Assembly (NCBI GenBank): GCA_036654415.1 | Contig: JAVVSB010000007.1 | Span: 1-63,455 of the forward strand | Length of the DNA: 63,455 nt | DNA from: Mucinivorans sp036654415 | Lineage (GTDB): Bacteria; Bacteroidota; Bacteroidia; Bacteroidales; Rikenellaceae | Reading direction: 5' to 3' | Shown: one piece after another, positions 54,260-63,160 of the stretch | Position numbering within the stretch: the first letter of the stretch is position 1 | Layout of the letters: each line of letters begins with the position of its first letter | Position numbers and translations under genes: made by a program | The notes under the pieces: generated by a model | Seen by the model: only the letters and a program-made list of their open reading frames with translations | The model's database searches: none | What the model was told of the DNA's origin: nothing

Positions 54260-55858
54260 CTAAAACAGATTTACCGCCTTGAGTAGTGTACGGTCAATGG
54301 GGTAGAAATAGTAGTAGAGGGCGTTGTCCTCAAGGGGTGTATTACGGCCAATGTAGGCGCAAAGTTGGGCCATAATCACTTTTTTATTGGCCTCCAGTTC
54401 ATCGCCCACGGGGCGCACCGAAGAGGTGCGGTCGGCCCAGGCCACAAAATCTAGATAGAGATTCACCTGACCAAAAATGGTACTCAGCTCCTCAATACTC
54501 TTAGCACTGTTGAGTCTGTCGCGATGGTCGGCGGTGAATTTAGTGGCGTATTTGAAGATAAGGTTTTTCTCATACAGTTTTCTGAAATAAGGTGATGCGG
54601 CCGTGGTGTCTAGTGGTACAAAGACATCGGGGTGGATGCCGCCACCGCCATAGAGTATCTTTCCCGCGGGAGTGATGAATTTTTCGGCACGTTTTTGGGC
54701 TGCCGTGTCCTCATGCAGGTACTCCAAATTCTCGTAGCGGCGCACCAACTCCATATCGTATTCACCGTTGTGCCCCTTGGCGTATGGTTTCTGGATAGAA
54801 CGTCCTAGTGGGGTGTAGTAGTGGGCAATGGTGATGCGGGCTGCCGAGCCGTCGGGGTAGTCGAACTGCTCTTGAATAAGCCCCTTGCCAAAGCTGCGGA
54901 GCCCCAATATTGTGGCTCGGTCGTTGTCCTGAAGAGCCCCTGAGAGCACCTCTGAGGCCGAGGCTGTCTGTGAGTCGATAAGTACCTCCAATTTTATATC
55001 TTGGTAAGCCCCAGCCCCATCGGCCACCTGTTCGCGGCGTGGGCTTTTGTCGCCTTCGGTGTATACTATCTTCTGTCCTCTGGACAGGAACTCATTGGCT
55101 ATGGCCATGGCAGGTTCAAGGTATCCCCCGCCATTGCTACGCAAATCGAGTATCAACTTTTTCATCCCCTTGGCCTTGAGTTGCTGCATCGCGCTCTGGA
55201 ATTCCCTGAAAGTGGGGGCTGCAAAACGGGCCAGTTTCATATAACCAATGTCATCGCGCAGCATAACGGCAGCCTCCACCGAGCGCATAGGTATCTGGTC
55301 GCGCACAACAGTAAAGGTAATCAAAGTGGAGTCCGAACCACGCTGAATCCCCAGTCGAACCGAGGTCCCCTTGGCCCCGCGCAGCTGTTTGACAATACCA
55401 TCGCTGGGCAATTTGCGCCCGGCAACCAACGAGTCGTTGATGCGAATAATCTTGTCACCGCCCATAATACCCACCTTGGCACTTGGGCCACCGCTGATGA
55501 CGTTGGTGATGGCCACCGTGTCGGTTAGCATATTGAACATCACCCCCACACCGTCGAACTTGCCTGCCAGGGGGTCGTTGGTGGCTGCCATCTCACTCTT
55601 GGGGATATAGCTTGAATGGGGGTCGAGTTCCGAGAGTAATAGAGGAACCAACATTTCGATAAGCGAATCCCGCTTGATGGGGTCGACATATTTTTGCTCC
55701 AGGAGCGACATGGTCATGAGCAGTTTATCGGACTCCATCTTCTGCTTGTATTGGCTCGAAAAAACCGACCTGTCCAAGAAAACACCCAACGCCGAGCCCA
55801 CCAGTAGTGCCCCCAAGACAATGAGTGCCAGATTAATTGACAGTTTGTATCTATTCAT
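54260..55858 (-). CDS. C-terminal processing peptidase (S41A, CtpA-like)
   Basis: A 532-residue periplasmic serine protease. The start at ATG 55858 (MNRYKLSINLALIVLGALLV) gives a signal anchor; a longer frame overlaps the divergent GT2 promoter and is rejected. Domain order: N-terminal helices, PDZ (about 90-175, DGVGVMFN, GIMGGDKIIRINDSLV), then the catalytic core with LDLRSNGGGYL, the serine in QTASASEVLSG, and the catalytic lysine in LRSFGKGLIQ. Members trim C-termini of envelope proteins. The last 130 residues are an extra domain common in Bacteroidota. Confidence 0.92.
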   Translation of the reverse strand: MNRYKLSINLALIVLGALLVGSALGVFLDRSVFSSQYKQKMESDKLLMTMSLLEQKYVDPIKRDSLIEMLVPLLLSELDPHSSYIPKSEMAATNDPLAGKFDGVGVMFNMLTDTVAITNVISGGPSAKVGIMGGDKIIRINDSLVAGRKLPSDGIVKQLRGAKGTSVRLGIQRGSDSTLITFTVVRDQIPMRSVEAAVMLRDDIGYMKLARFAAPTFREFQSAMQQLKAKGMKKLILDLRSNGGGYLEPAMAIANEFLSRGQKIVYTEGDKSPRREQVADGAGAYQDIKLEVLIDSQTASASEVLSGALQDNDRATILGLRSFGKGLIQEQFDYPDGSAARITIAHYYTPLGRSIQKPYAKGHNGEYDMELVRRYENLEYLHEDTAAQKRAEKFITPAGKILYGGGGIHPDVFVPLDTTAASPYFRKLYEKNLIFKYATKFTADHRDRLNSAKSIEELSTIFGQVNLYLDFVAWADRTSSVRPVGDELEANKKVIMAQLCAYIGRNTPLEDNALYYYFYPIDRTLLKAVNLF

Positions 55859-55868
55859 AGTTTTAATT

Positions 55869-55901
55869 TTTGCATTATTCGGTACAAATTTAGTAATTTT
55901 G
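55869..55901 (+). promoter_or_regulatory. Promoter of the GT2 gene
   Basis: TTTG (55869-55872), 21-base spacer, TAatTTTG (55894-55901), 18 bases before ATG 55920. Confidence 0.6.
55885..55892 (-). promoter_or_regulatory. -7 box of the S41 peptidase
   Basis: TAaaTTTG on the minus strand, 26 bases before ATG 55858. It lies inside the spacer of the opposing GT2 promoter. Confidence 0.5.
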
Positions 55902-55919
55902 TACGACAAAACCCACGCT

Positions 55920-56684
55920 ATGCCACCTAAAGTTTCTATTATCACCGTTGTGCGCAACGCTGCACAGGCGTTAAACTCTACTCTGGAGGCTCTTGTGGCC
56001 ATGGATTACCCCAACAAGGAGATTATCCTCATCGATGGTCTCTCCACCGACCTCACGCCCGAGGTTATAAAACGGTACGCCCAACATATTTCGTATTGGG
56101 TCTCTGAAAAAGATTCGGGGCTCTACGATGCCATGAATAAGGGGATACAGGCCGCCACTGGCGACTATCTGTGGTTTATCAACGCGGGCGACAAACCCTA
56201 TTCGCCACACACCCTCTCACTCATATTTGCCGCTGGGGAACCTCTGTATGATATATACTTCGGAGGGGCTCTGATTGTGGACGCCCAGGGTGCTCCACTG
56301 GGGCTTCGCCGCAAAGCCTTGCCACGGGAGCTCTCTTGGCGTAGCCTGCAATGGGGCATGGTGGTGTGCCACCAGTCGTTTTTGGTGAGCCGAGCCATCG
56401 CTCCTCGCTACGACCTGCACTATCGCTACGCCTCGGATATAGATTGGGTGATACGTTGCCTTAAGGCCTCGACCTCGACCCACAACACCCATCTTATTTT
56501 GAGCCAATTTGCCCAAGGGGGGCTGTCATCGGCCCACCGCGCCGAGAGCTGGCGGGAACGCTATGCCATCATGAGACACCATTACGGTCCTGCCCGTACA
56601 ACTCTACTGCATCTGTGGTTTGTTCTGCGTGCCGCCTTGGAGCGTGGACAGGACTACCGCGCGCTACCCAAAGACCAGTTGTAG
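55920..56684 (+). CDS. Glycosyltransferase family 2 (WcaE-like)
   Basis: A 254-residue GT-A glycosyltransferase. ATG 55920 (MPPKVSIITVVRNAAQALNS) is the family start; the longer frame is antisense to the S41 gene. EIILIDGLSTDLT, SEKDSGLYDAMNKGI and WFINAGD (acting as the DxD-type metal site) are typical of the WcaE-like branch that adds sugars to surface polysaccharides. No other polysaccharide genes are near. Its 3' end overlaps the convergent nfo gene by 31 bases. Donor and acceptor unknown. Confidence 0.87.
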   Translation: MPPKVSIITVVRNAAQALNSTLEALVAMDYPNKEIILIDGLSTDLTPEVIKRYAQHISYWVSEKDSGLYDAMNKGIQAATGDYLWFINAGDKPYSPHTLSLIFAAGEPLYDIYFGGALIVDAQGAPLGLRRKALPRELSWRSLQWGMVVCHQSFLVSRAIAPRYDLHYRYASDIDWVIRCLKASTSTHNTHLILSQFAQGGLSSAHRAESWRERYAIMRHHYGPARTTLLHLWFVLRAALERGQDYRALPKDQL

Positions 56685-57508
56685 AGTTGCTCTATCTCTT
56701 GGGGCCAGCGCGACTCATCGGGGGTTTCCAGAATAAGCGGAATGTTGTCGAAGATGCTATTGCTTGCGATATACTCAAATACCGTGGTTCCCAATGTTCC
56801 CTGCCCTAGTGGGGCGTGGCGGTCGACGCGGCTACCAAAGGCCTTGAGGTCATCGTTGAGGTGCATTCCGCGCAGGTATTGGAGTCCCACCACAGAGTCT
56901 AACTCGGCAAAAGTCTTTTCGCAAGCCTCTGCGCTTTTAAGGTCGTAGCCAGCCGAATAGGCGTGGCAAGTGTCGATGCATATGCCAACGCGTCTCTTGT
57001 CGTCCACCCCGTCAATAATACGTCTTAGATGTTCAAAGCGGAAGCCGAGGTTACTGCCCTGCCCAGCGGTATTTTCGATGACGGCTGTGACGTTGGTGGT
57101 GGCACTCAGGGCTATGTTTATGGATTGGGCAATCAAATCCAGGCACTCCTGTTCGCCTATTTCGCCTAGGGTGCTACCAGGGTGGAAGTTCAGGCGGTCG
57201 AGGCCCAACTGTGAGCAACGGTACATCTCGTCGGTGAAGGCCTGTCGTGACTTCTCCAGTGCCTCGCTTTTGGGGTGGCCTAGGTTAATGAGGTAGCTAT
57301 CGTGGGGCAGCACCTGTGCTTTGGTGAAGCCGTAGTGGTCCATTGCGGCTTTAAAGGCCGCAATGGTGGCCTCGCTTAGGGGGGCGGCCACCCATTGGCG
57401 TTGGTTTTTAGTGAACATAGCAAAGGCCTTGGCCCCTATGGCCTTGGCGTTGGCAGGGCTGTTTTCAACTCCGCCAGCTGCGCTGACGTGTGCTCCAAAA
57501 TATTTCAT
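56654..57508 (-). CDS. nfo: Endonuclease IV (AP endonuclease)
   Basis: A 284-residue zinc enzyme that cuts 5' of abasic sites. The start at ATG 57508 (MKYFGAHVSAAGG) fits the family; a longer frame adds seven residues. Zinc-site segments are HDSYLINLGHP, LNFHPGS, AVIENTAGQG, CIDTCHAYSAGYD, HLNDDLKAFGSRVDRHAPLGQG and LETP. Length matches E. coli Nfo (285). Convergent with the GT2 gene and overlapping its last ten codons. Confidence 0.95.
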   Translation of the reverse strand: MKYFGAHVSAAGGVENSPANAKAIGAKAFAMFTKNQRQWVAAPLSEATIAAFKAAMDHYGFTKAQVLPHDSYLINLGHPKSEALEKSRQAFTDEMYRCSQLGLDRLNFHPGSTLGEIGEQECLDLIAQSINIALSATTNVTAVIENTAGQGSNLGFRFEHLRRIIDGVDDKRRVGICIDTCHAYSAGYDLKSAEACEKTFAELDSVVGLQYLRGMHLNDDLKAFGSRVDRHAPLGQGTLGTTVFEYIASNSIFDNIPLILETPDESRWPQEIEQLYNWSLGSAR

Positions 57509-57621
57509 CGTAGTTTTATTTTTCAACAAATTTACGATATTTTTTTTGATAGCCGAAAGACCAATACCTAAAGTCCCATCTGCTGAGTTTAGTTATTGCG
57601 CTGTATAATGGGACTACCACA

Positions 57622-57629
57622 TATCTTTG
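57622..57629 (+). promoter_or_regulatory. -7 box of the ABC permease operon
   Basis: TAtcTTTG, with a TTG 23 bases upstream as a possible -33 box. The inverted repeat begins at the next base. Confidence 0.55.
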
Positions 57630-57669
57630 GTGTCTAATTATTTGACATCACCGTCAAATAATTAGACAC
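57630..57669. promoter_or_regulatory. Perfect 17-bp inverted repeat, likely operator
   Basis: GTGTCTAATTATTTGAC (57630-57646), six-base spacer ATCACC, then its exact reverse complement (57653-57669). It starts on the base after the -7 box, so it would cover the transcription start. A regulator site or a 5' hairpin are both possible; there is no T tract for a terminator. Confidence 0.65.
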
Positions 57670-57763
57670 TATTTACAAACAGCAGAAACATAATATATTG
57701 ATAATTAGTTAATTGCAAGTTTGGCACCTAATTTGCTGTGATAATTAGCAAAAAATTAAACTA

Positions 57764-60142
57764 ATGAACACAATTTTCCGAAATTTCTACACCACCTTGC
57801 GTCGTTTTGCACTCTCCAGTACCCTTAATATCTTGGGGCTTGGGATGGCCTATGCCGCCTTTGTCATCATCATGATACAGGTCAACTACGAAAAATCTTT
57901 CGACAAATCTTACCCCAACTCCGAGCGTATTTTTCGTATGGAGGTATCCACTGATTTAACAGGCCAGGTTTTTGGACTCCCTCTCAGTCGTCCCCTCTTT
58001 GATGCCGTGGTGAATGGGATTCCGCAAATTGAATACGGGACCATTATCGACCTTGCCGCCTCATCTGTCTATTTAACAGTGGATAGAGGAACCTCTAAAG
58101 ATGGGTTCAAGGAGTGCGTTACCCCAGTTTATTCGGACTATGCCAAGGTTTTTGGAATGCAATTTATTGAGGGAGGTTTTGGAGACATCAGCCTCAACAC
58201 CAAGGTCATCATTCCCTTGTCAATGGCTCAAAAAATGTTTGGTCCTAATGGGCCTTACGTGGGGAAACTCATTATGATGGAGCAAAACAAACGTGGTAAA
58301 GGGCCTACTTCCATCGAAATCGAGGGCGTCTACCAAGATTTTCCAGCCAACTCCTCGCAAGCCAACATCATCTATACTCACATGACAGATAGAGATACAG
58401 ATAATGTAACCGAATGGGGAAACTGGAACTATACTGCTTACCTCACTTTGTCATCCGCGGCTGATAAGGTACAGGTGAGTCAAGCATTAAATCAGAAATT
58501 AAGGGCATTGTCCGGGTATGGAAGTACAGTGCCTTTGGCCATTCGGCTCACCCCTATTGAGCAGATATACTACATAGAGGGTGTAGCCTATGACAACATA
58601 GCTGCAAAAGGGAAACGAGCTACAACTAATATTTTGATTGCCATTGCCTTTTTGGTTATCTTCATTGGGGCCATCAATTTTGTCAATTTTGCCACCTCAC
58701 TCACCCCGCTTCGCATACGTAGTATCAACACTCAAAAGGTGTTGGGCTCTCAAAATTGGCTGCTTCGAGTAACTCTTGTTTTCGAGGCTGTTGGTATCTC
58801 TTTTTGCGCTTTTCTCTGTGGGGTTTTCTTTGTGGGGCTACTCGATGAAGTGGGTTTCTCTTCACTCATGCTGACCTCGGTGGCGGTGTTATCCAACATA
58901 CCAATTATTGCTCTTACGGGGCTCATAGCTTTGGTTATAGGGGGTGTCTCGGGGCTCTATCCAGCCTTCTACTCCACCTCTTTTGTCCCTGCCCTAGTGC
59001 TTAAGGGGAACTTTGGAATGTCACCACGAGGCCGAGCATTGAGGATGGTATTGGTTGGCTTCCAATTTATCATCTCTACTGGACTCATCATTGGGGCCAT
59101 ATTTCTTCAGCTTCAGAATCGTTATATGCGCAATTACGACTTGGGTTACTCTATGGAGCAGGTGGCTATGGTGCAATTGAACCGAGATATGGCCAAAAAA
59201 GAGAATAAAAGCACCATCGTAAGTCGACTCATGTCCAACCCCATGATTAAGGATGTAGCTTTTGCTCAAACCCCCATTGGCACGCAAGATTTTTATATGA
59301 ATTGGGGGCGTGAGATAAATGGTGGGAACATACATTTCGATTGTATTCCCGTGAGTTACAACTTTTGTCAAGTGATGGGTATCGACATAGTTCAGGGGCG
59401 CGATTTCCAGGCTAACGATGCCTTGATATACGGTGGCCGAATGATTTTCAACCAGCAAGCGCAAAAAAAGGCACCCATCCAAGTAGGTACCAGCGTTTGG
59501 GCGTACGACACCTTGGCTCAGGTGGTGGGTATAGCCCGCGATTTTAACTACAAATCGCTCCGTTTTGATATTGAGCCCATCGCACTCTATGTGGTAGATA
59601 ATGGTCAGAATCTAGATGTGGCCTATATTAAAATTGTGGGTGATCCATACTCAGCCCAACAGCACATTAAGAGTGTTTTTGCCTCTGTCGACCCTCAATA
59701 CCCCATTGGTATACAATTTGCCGACACTACCTTCAACACCCTTTACGAAAGAGAGCGCAAGACAACCACTATTATTACCATATTTTCGTTGCTCTCGGTG
59801 CTGATTTCGCTCTTTGGAGTCTTTGGTATTGTGGTTTTCGAGACACAGTATCGTCGTCGCGAAATAGGGTTGCGCAAGGTTTATGGCTCCACCGTGGGGC
59901 AGATTTTGGCGATGTTCTCGGCTCGCTTTGTGTGGATGGTCTTGGTTTGCTTTGTCCTCGCGGCCCCTTTGGCCTATATCGGAGTTGACCTTTGGCTCGA
60001 GAGTTTCGCCTACCGCACACCCATCCATTGGTGGGTCTTTTTGGTGGCCCTACTCATAGTGCTCTTTATCACCCTAGCCACTGTCATCATCCAATCCTAC
60101 CGCTCAGCCACCGAAAACCCAGTTAAATCACTCAAGAAATAA
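57764..60142 (+). CDS. ABC transporter permease, FtsX/MacB type (first copy)
   Basis: A 792-residue inner-membrane protein with the Bacteroidota two-repeat design: TM1 (about 17-37), a MacB-type periplasmic domain, three TM segments (about 285-405), a fourth near 430, a second periplasmic domain, and a final FtsX domain with three TM segments (about 675-785). FETQYRRREIGLRKVYGST marks the final FtsX motif. MacB-type proteins are mechanotransmitters that export peptides, toxins or lipids with a separate ATPase; no ATPase gene is in the window. It is followed after 16 bases by a paralogue. Confidence 0.88.
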   Translation: MNTIFRNFYTTLRRFALSSTLNILGLGMAYAAFVIIMIQVNYEKSFDKSYPNSERIFRMEVSTDLTGQVFGLPLSRPLFDAVVNGIPQIEYGTIIDLAASSVYLTVDRGTSKDGFKECVTPVYSDYAKVFGMQFIEGGFGDISLNTKVIIPLSMAQKMFGPNGPYVGKLIMMEQNKRGKGPTSIEIEGVYQDFPANSSQANIIYTHMTDRDTDNVTEWGNWNYTAYLTLSSAADKVQVSQALNQKLRALSGYGSTVPLAIRLTPIEQIYYIEGVAYDNIAAKGKRATTNILIAIAFLVIFIGAINFVNFATSLTPLRIRSINTQKVLGSQNWLLRVTLVFEAVGISFCAFLCGVFFVGLLDEVGFSSLMLTSVAVLSNIPIIALTGLIALVIGGVSGLYPAFYSTSFVPALVLKGNFGMSPRGRALRMVLVGFQFIISTGLIIGAIFLQLQNRYMRNYDLGYSMEQVAMVQLNRDMAKKENKSTIVSRLMSNPMIKDVAFAQTPIGTQDFYMNWGREINGGNIHFDCIPVSYNFCQVMGIDIVQGRDFQANDALIYGGRMIFNQQAQKKAPIQVGTSVWAYDTLAQVVGIARDFNYKSLRFDIEPIALYVVDNGQNLDVAYIKIVGDPYSAQQHIKSVFASVDPQYPIGIQFADTTFNTLYERERKTTTIITIFSLLSVLISLFGVFGIVVFETQYRRREIGLRKVYGSTVGQILAMFSARFVWMVLVCFVLAAPLAYIGVDLWLESFAYRTPIHWWVFLVALLIVLFITLATVIIQSYRSATENPVKSLKK

Positions 60143-60158
60143 TTAATTACCAACTATA

Positions 60159-62555
60159 ATGAACACAATTTTCCGAAATTTCTACACCACCTTGCGTCGT
60201 TTTGTACTCTCCAGCACCCTTAATATCTTGGGGCTTGGGGTGGCCTATGCCGCTTTTATGATTATTATTTTACAGGTCAACTATGAGTACTCCTATGACA
60301 CCTGCTACGCCGACTCTGAGCGAATTTATCGTGTTGACATTGTTCAAAGCGATGGTAGTTACCAGGCTCCCTTGTCGCAGCCTATTGTCGACACTTATGG
60401 CCCAATGTCACCACTGGTTGAGAGCTACACAATCCTAATGCCCTCCTTTGGCAACAACTATGTAACTGTAGAGAATGCTGGTCAAAAGGTTGGCTTTACT
60501 GAGCACTCCTATTTGGTTTACCCTGGTTTTTGTCAGGTTTTTAGCCCCGTAATGATAGAGGGTAGTGCCGATGCGCTGCTCGAACCAACCAAGGTGCTCA
60601 TCCCAGCCTCTATGGCCGAGCGGCTTTTTGGCTCTTGTACAGGTGTTTTGGGCTCTAAGCTCAACATAGGCATCGCTTTCAACCCTAACAAGGAGGGTGC
60701 CGATGGCGAAGATTTTGAGGTAGGGGGTGTCTACCAAGATTTTCCATCCAATGGGCAAATCCAGAACTACATCTTGCAGCCACTCCAACCCCGCATGGAC
60801 CCTACCTCGTGGGGGTCTTGTAACTATTTTATGTACGTTAAGTTATGCGCCACAGCCGAACCCGAAGCGGTGTTGGCCGAGTGGAAACGGGGCTTCGATT
60901 TTGCCAGCCAAACCGCATGGGATGACAGTACACGTCTGGACCTGATACCAATACAAGAGCTATACTATGATGAAAGGAATAAGGCATTGATCGATTATGT
61001 AGCCACTGGTGACAGGTCAACAACCAATATTTTACTCTCTGTTGCCCTATTGATTATTGTGGTGGCAGCCATTAATTTTATCAATTTTTCGACCTCGATG
61101 GCCCCACTGCGTATGAAAAGTATCAATATCCAAAAGGTGTTGGGCTCCACCAACCCCATCTTGCGGCTTATGTTGGTGGCCGAAGCGGTTGGCATCTCAG
61201 TTTTGGCCTGCGTTTTGGGGCTCTTGATAGCCGACGTGCTCTCTTACACCCCCTTGAATTCTCTTATCTCTGGGGGTATCAATATGGAGGGTAACCTGGT
61301 GTTGGTTGGCTACACCGTGGCTATGTCCATTGTTGTGGGGATACTCTCAGGTCTCTACCCAGCCTTCTACACCACCAAATTTCCACCAGCCATGGTTCTC
61401 AAGGGCTCTTTTGCCATGTCCCCCAAGGGGCGAGTCTTGCGTATGGGGCTTATTGGTTTTCAGTTTGTGGTCTCCACTGGGCTCATCATCGGAGCCATCT
61501 TTCTTCAACTCCAGAACGACTACCTTCGTCATGCAAACACGGGTGTGGATATGGAACATACTGTAATTGTTACAATAGGGGGTTCGCTTTTAGACTCCAA
61601 GAGTTTTGAAAATCAGCTACGTAACTCCTCTCAAGTCACTGGTGTCGGCTTTGCTAACCAGCCCATTGGCACAGGCAATACACAACAGGGCTGGAGTGGA
61701 AGGATAGGCCAGCAAGATCAATACTACGATGCCATAGTAGTCTCGTGGCAGGTGCCCGAAGTTTTGGGCATTCACCTCAAAGGGGGACGCAACTTCACCC
61801 CCGAGGATGCCAATAAGAAGGATAACACATATATCTTCAATGAGACCGCCGCCCGCAAGTTTCTCATCACCCCTGGCGACAAGGTAGGTCGCTGGCACAA
61901 CGACTCGTTACACTATTCTGATATTTGTGCCATATCCCAGGATTTTAACTATAAATCACTGCATAGTGTTATCTCGCCCGCTGCTCTGGTGGTCGAGGGT
62001 ACGACTTCGTGGCACTCTACCATGTCAGTGCTCTACGTGGGCATCAAGGGTGACCCCTACACGGCCGTTGACCACATCAAGCGTGTGGCCGCCTCAGTCG
62101 ATGCTGCCTATCCGCTTGATATACAGTTTTACGATACTGCCTTCAACGCCCTCTACCAAAAAGACCGACAGGCCACCTCGCTCATCACCCTATTCTCTAT
62201 GCTGGCCATCATCATCTCCTTGGTAGGGGTCTTTGGCTTGGTGGTTTTCGAGACACAGTATCGTCGTCGCGAAATAGGGTTGCGCAAGGTCTATGGCTCC
62301 ACCGTGGGGCAGATTTTGGCGATGTTCTCGGCTCGCTTTGTGTGGATGGTCTTGGTTTGCTTTGTCCTCGCGGCCCCTTTGGCCTATATCGGAGTTGACC
62401 TTTGGCTCGAGAGTTTTGTCTACCGCACACCAATCCATTGGTGGGTCTTTTTGGTGGCCCTGCTCATAGTACTCTCAATCACCCTAGCCACCGTCACCAT
62501 CCAATCCTACCGCTCAGCCATCGAAAATCCAGTCAAATCTCTCAAAGGCGAATAG
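60159..62555 (+). CDS. ABC transporter permease, FtsX/MacB type (second copy)
   Basis: A 798-residue paralogue of the upstream permease with the same topology. The first 96 bases of the two genes differ at three positions, and 170 bases near the 3' end (from 62241; 59831 in the first copy) differ at one position. The periplasmic domains between are strongly diverged. So the export channel parts are shared and the ligand-sensing parts differ. The pair may form a heterodimer, or each may pair with itself. A terminator hairpin follows at 62657. Confidence 0.88.
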   Translation: MNTIFRNFYTTLRRFVLSSTLNILGLGVAYAAFMIIILQVNYEYSYDTCYADSERIYRVDIVQSDGSYQAPLSQPIVDTYGPMSPLVESYTILMPSFGNNYVTVENAGQKVGFTEHSYLVYPGFCQVFSPVMIEGSADALLEPTKVLIPASMAERLFGSCTGVLGSKLNIGIAFNPNKEGADGEDFEVGGVYQDFPSNGQIQNYILQPLQPRMDPTSWGSCNYFMYVKLCATAEPEAVLAEWKRGFDFASQTAWDDSTRLDLIPIQELYYDERNKALIDYVATGDRSTTNILLSVALLIIVVAAINFINFSTSMAPLRMKSINIQKVLGSTNPILRLMLVAEAVGISVLACVLGLLIADVLSYTPLNSLISGGINMEGNLVLVGYTVAMSIVVGILSGLYPAFYTTKFPPAMVLKGSFAMSPKGRVLRMGLIGFQFVVSTGLIIGAIFLQLQNDYLRHANTGVDMEHTVIVTIGGSLLDSKSFENQLRNSSQVTGVGFANQPIGTGNTQQGWSGRIGQQDQYYDAIVVSWQVPEVLGIHLKGGRNFTPEDANKKDNTYIFNETAARKFLITPGDKVGRWHNDSLHYSDICAISQDFNYKSLHSVISPAALVVEGTTSWHSTMSVLYVGIKGDPYTAVDHIKRVAASVDAAYPLDIQFYDTAFNALYQKDRQATSLITLFSMLAIIISLVGVFGLVVFETQYRRREIGLRKVYGSTVGQILAMFSARFVWMVLVCFVLAAPLAYIGVDLWLESFVYRTPIHWWVFLVALLIVLSITLATVTIQSYRSAIENPVKSLKGE

Positions 62556-62627
62556 TTTTTGACTACTTCTGAATAATTATGTTACTGCGTTGGCCTTCGG
62601 TATTTTAGAAGCTCTATTTATAAAAAA

Positions 62628-62647
62628 GGCTGCCACTATTGGCAGCC
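62628..62647 (-). terminator. Hairpin with T run on the minus strand
   Basis: GGCTGCC-actatt-GGCAGCC with six A residues on the left, thus a T6 tail for a minus-strand transcript. Which minus gene it serves is unclear. Confidence 0.5.
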
Positions 62648-62656
62648 CTACTTTAC

Positions 62657-62696
62657 GATACTTACATCAGTAATTGATGTAAGTATCTGTTTTTAT
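62657..62696 (+). terminator. Terminator of the permease operon
   Basis: A perfect 13-bp stem (62657-62669 with 62675-62687), five-base loop, then TGTTTTTA. Confidence 0.75.
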
Positions 62697-62835
62697 GGAT
62701 ATTGATAGAGATTAGCATTTATGGGTTTAGAGTGATTTAAACCTTGAGAGGGGAGCACTACTCTTATGTAGCCTCAGACGGTGGATTCTGGCCCACCAGA
62801 TAGAGACCTATTACGAACGCTAAACTCTATTTTTT

Positions 62836-63160
62836 ATGTTTACAATCAACATCAAAGGGAAAGCAAATCCCAAAGACCCGAAGATGGTCAAACTCGAAAA
62901 GTAGATGTACAATATGGTATTCCGAATCTGTATAATCTCCATTTATTGGCCGATGTGAGTATTACATACATTGATGCCACTGGTAAATCGCTCACTGAAA
63001 TTAAGCCTCAACCCCTTGGTCAAAAGAGGTAAAAGGTATAACTCCACCATTTACTGCCAAAATGACCTTAACAGTCAAACGTAAAACAGACATAAAATAC
63101 GACAAGAGTTATAAAATTGGTTCAGGATACTCTCTTTTCTACAAAAAAGGTTATGATTAG
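62836..63160 (+). pseudogene. Frameshifted remnant of a small gene, unknown function
   Basis: Three short frames join into one plausible protein of 108 residues if one A is restored in each of two A4 runs (near 62896 and 63022). It would start MFTINIKGKANPKDPKMVKL, continue with VQYGIPNLYNLHLLADVSIT and end SGYSLFYKKGYD. The repaired length is a whole number of codons (325 + 2 = 327 bases). Base composition is more AT-rich than in the housekeeping genes. I do not recognise the family. Both breaks are single-base losses in homopolymers, so sequencing error is a serious alternative to a real pseudogene. Confidence 0.55.

Larger units (their letters stand above)
57509..57763 (+). other. Regulatory region upstream of the permease pair
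   Basis: No gene. It carries a -7 box, a perfect palindrome next to it, then an AT-rich leader of about 95 bases. Confidence 0.6.

Noticed and set aside
62561..62612. Another mini copy of family 1 after the permease operon
   Set aside because: Only the ends TTCT...AATT and TATTTTAGAAGCTC resemble the family; too weak to list as a copy.
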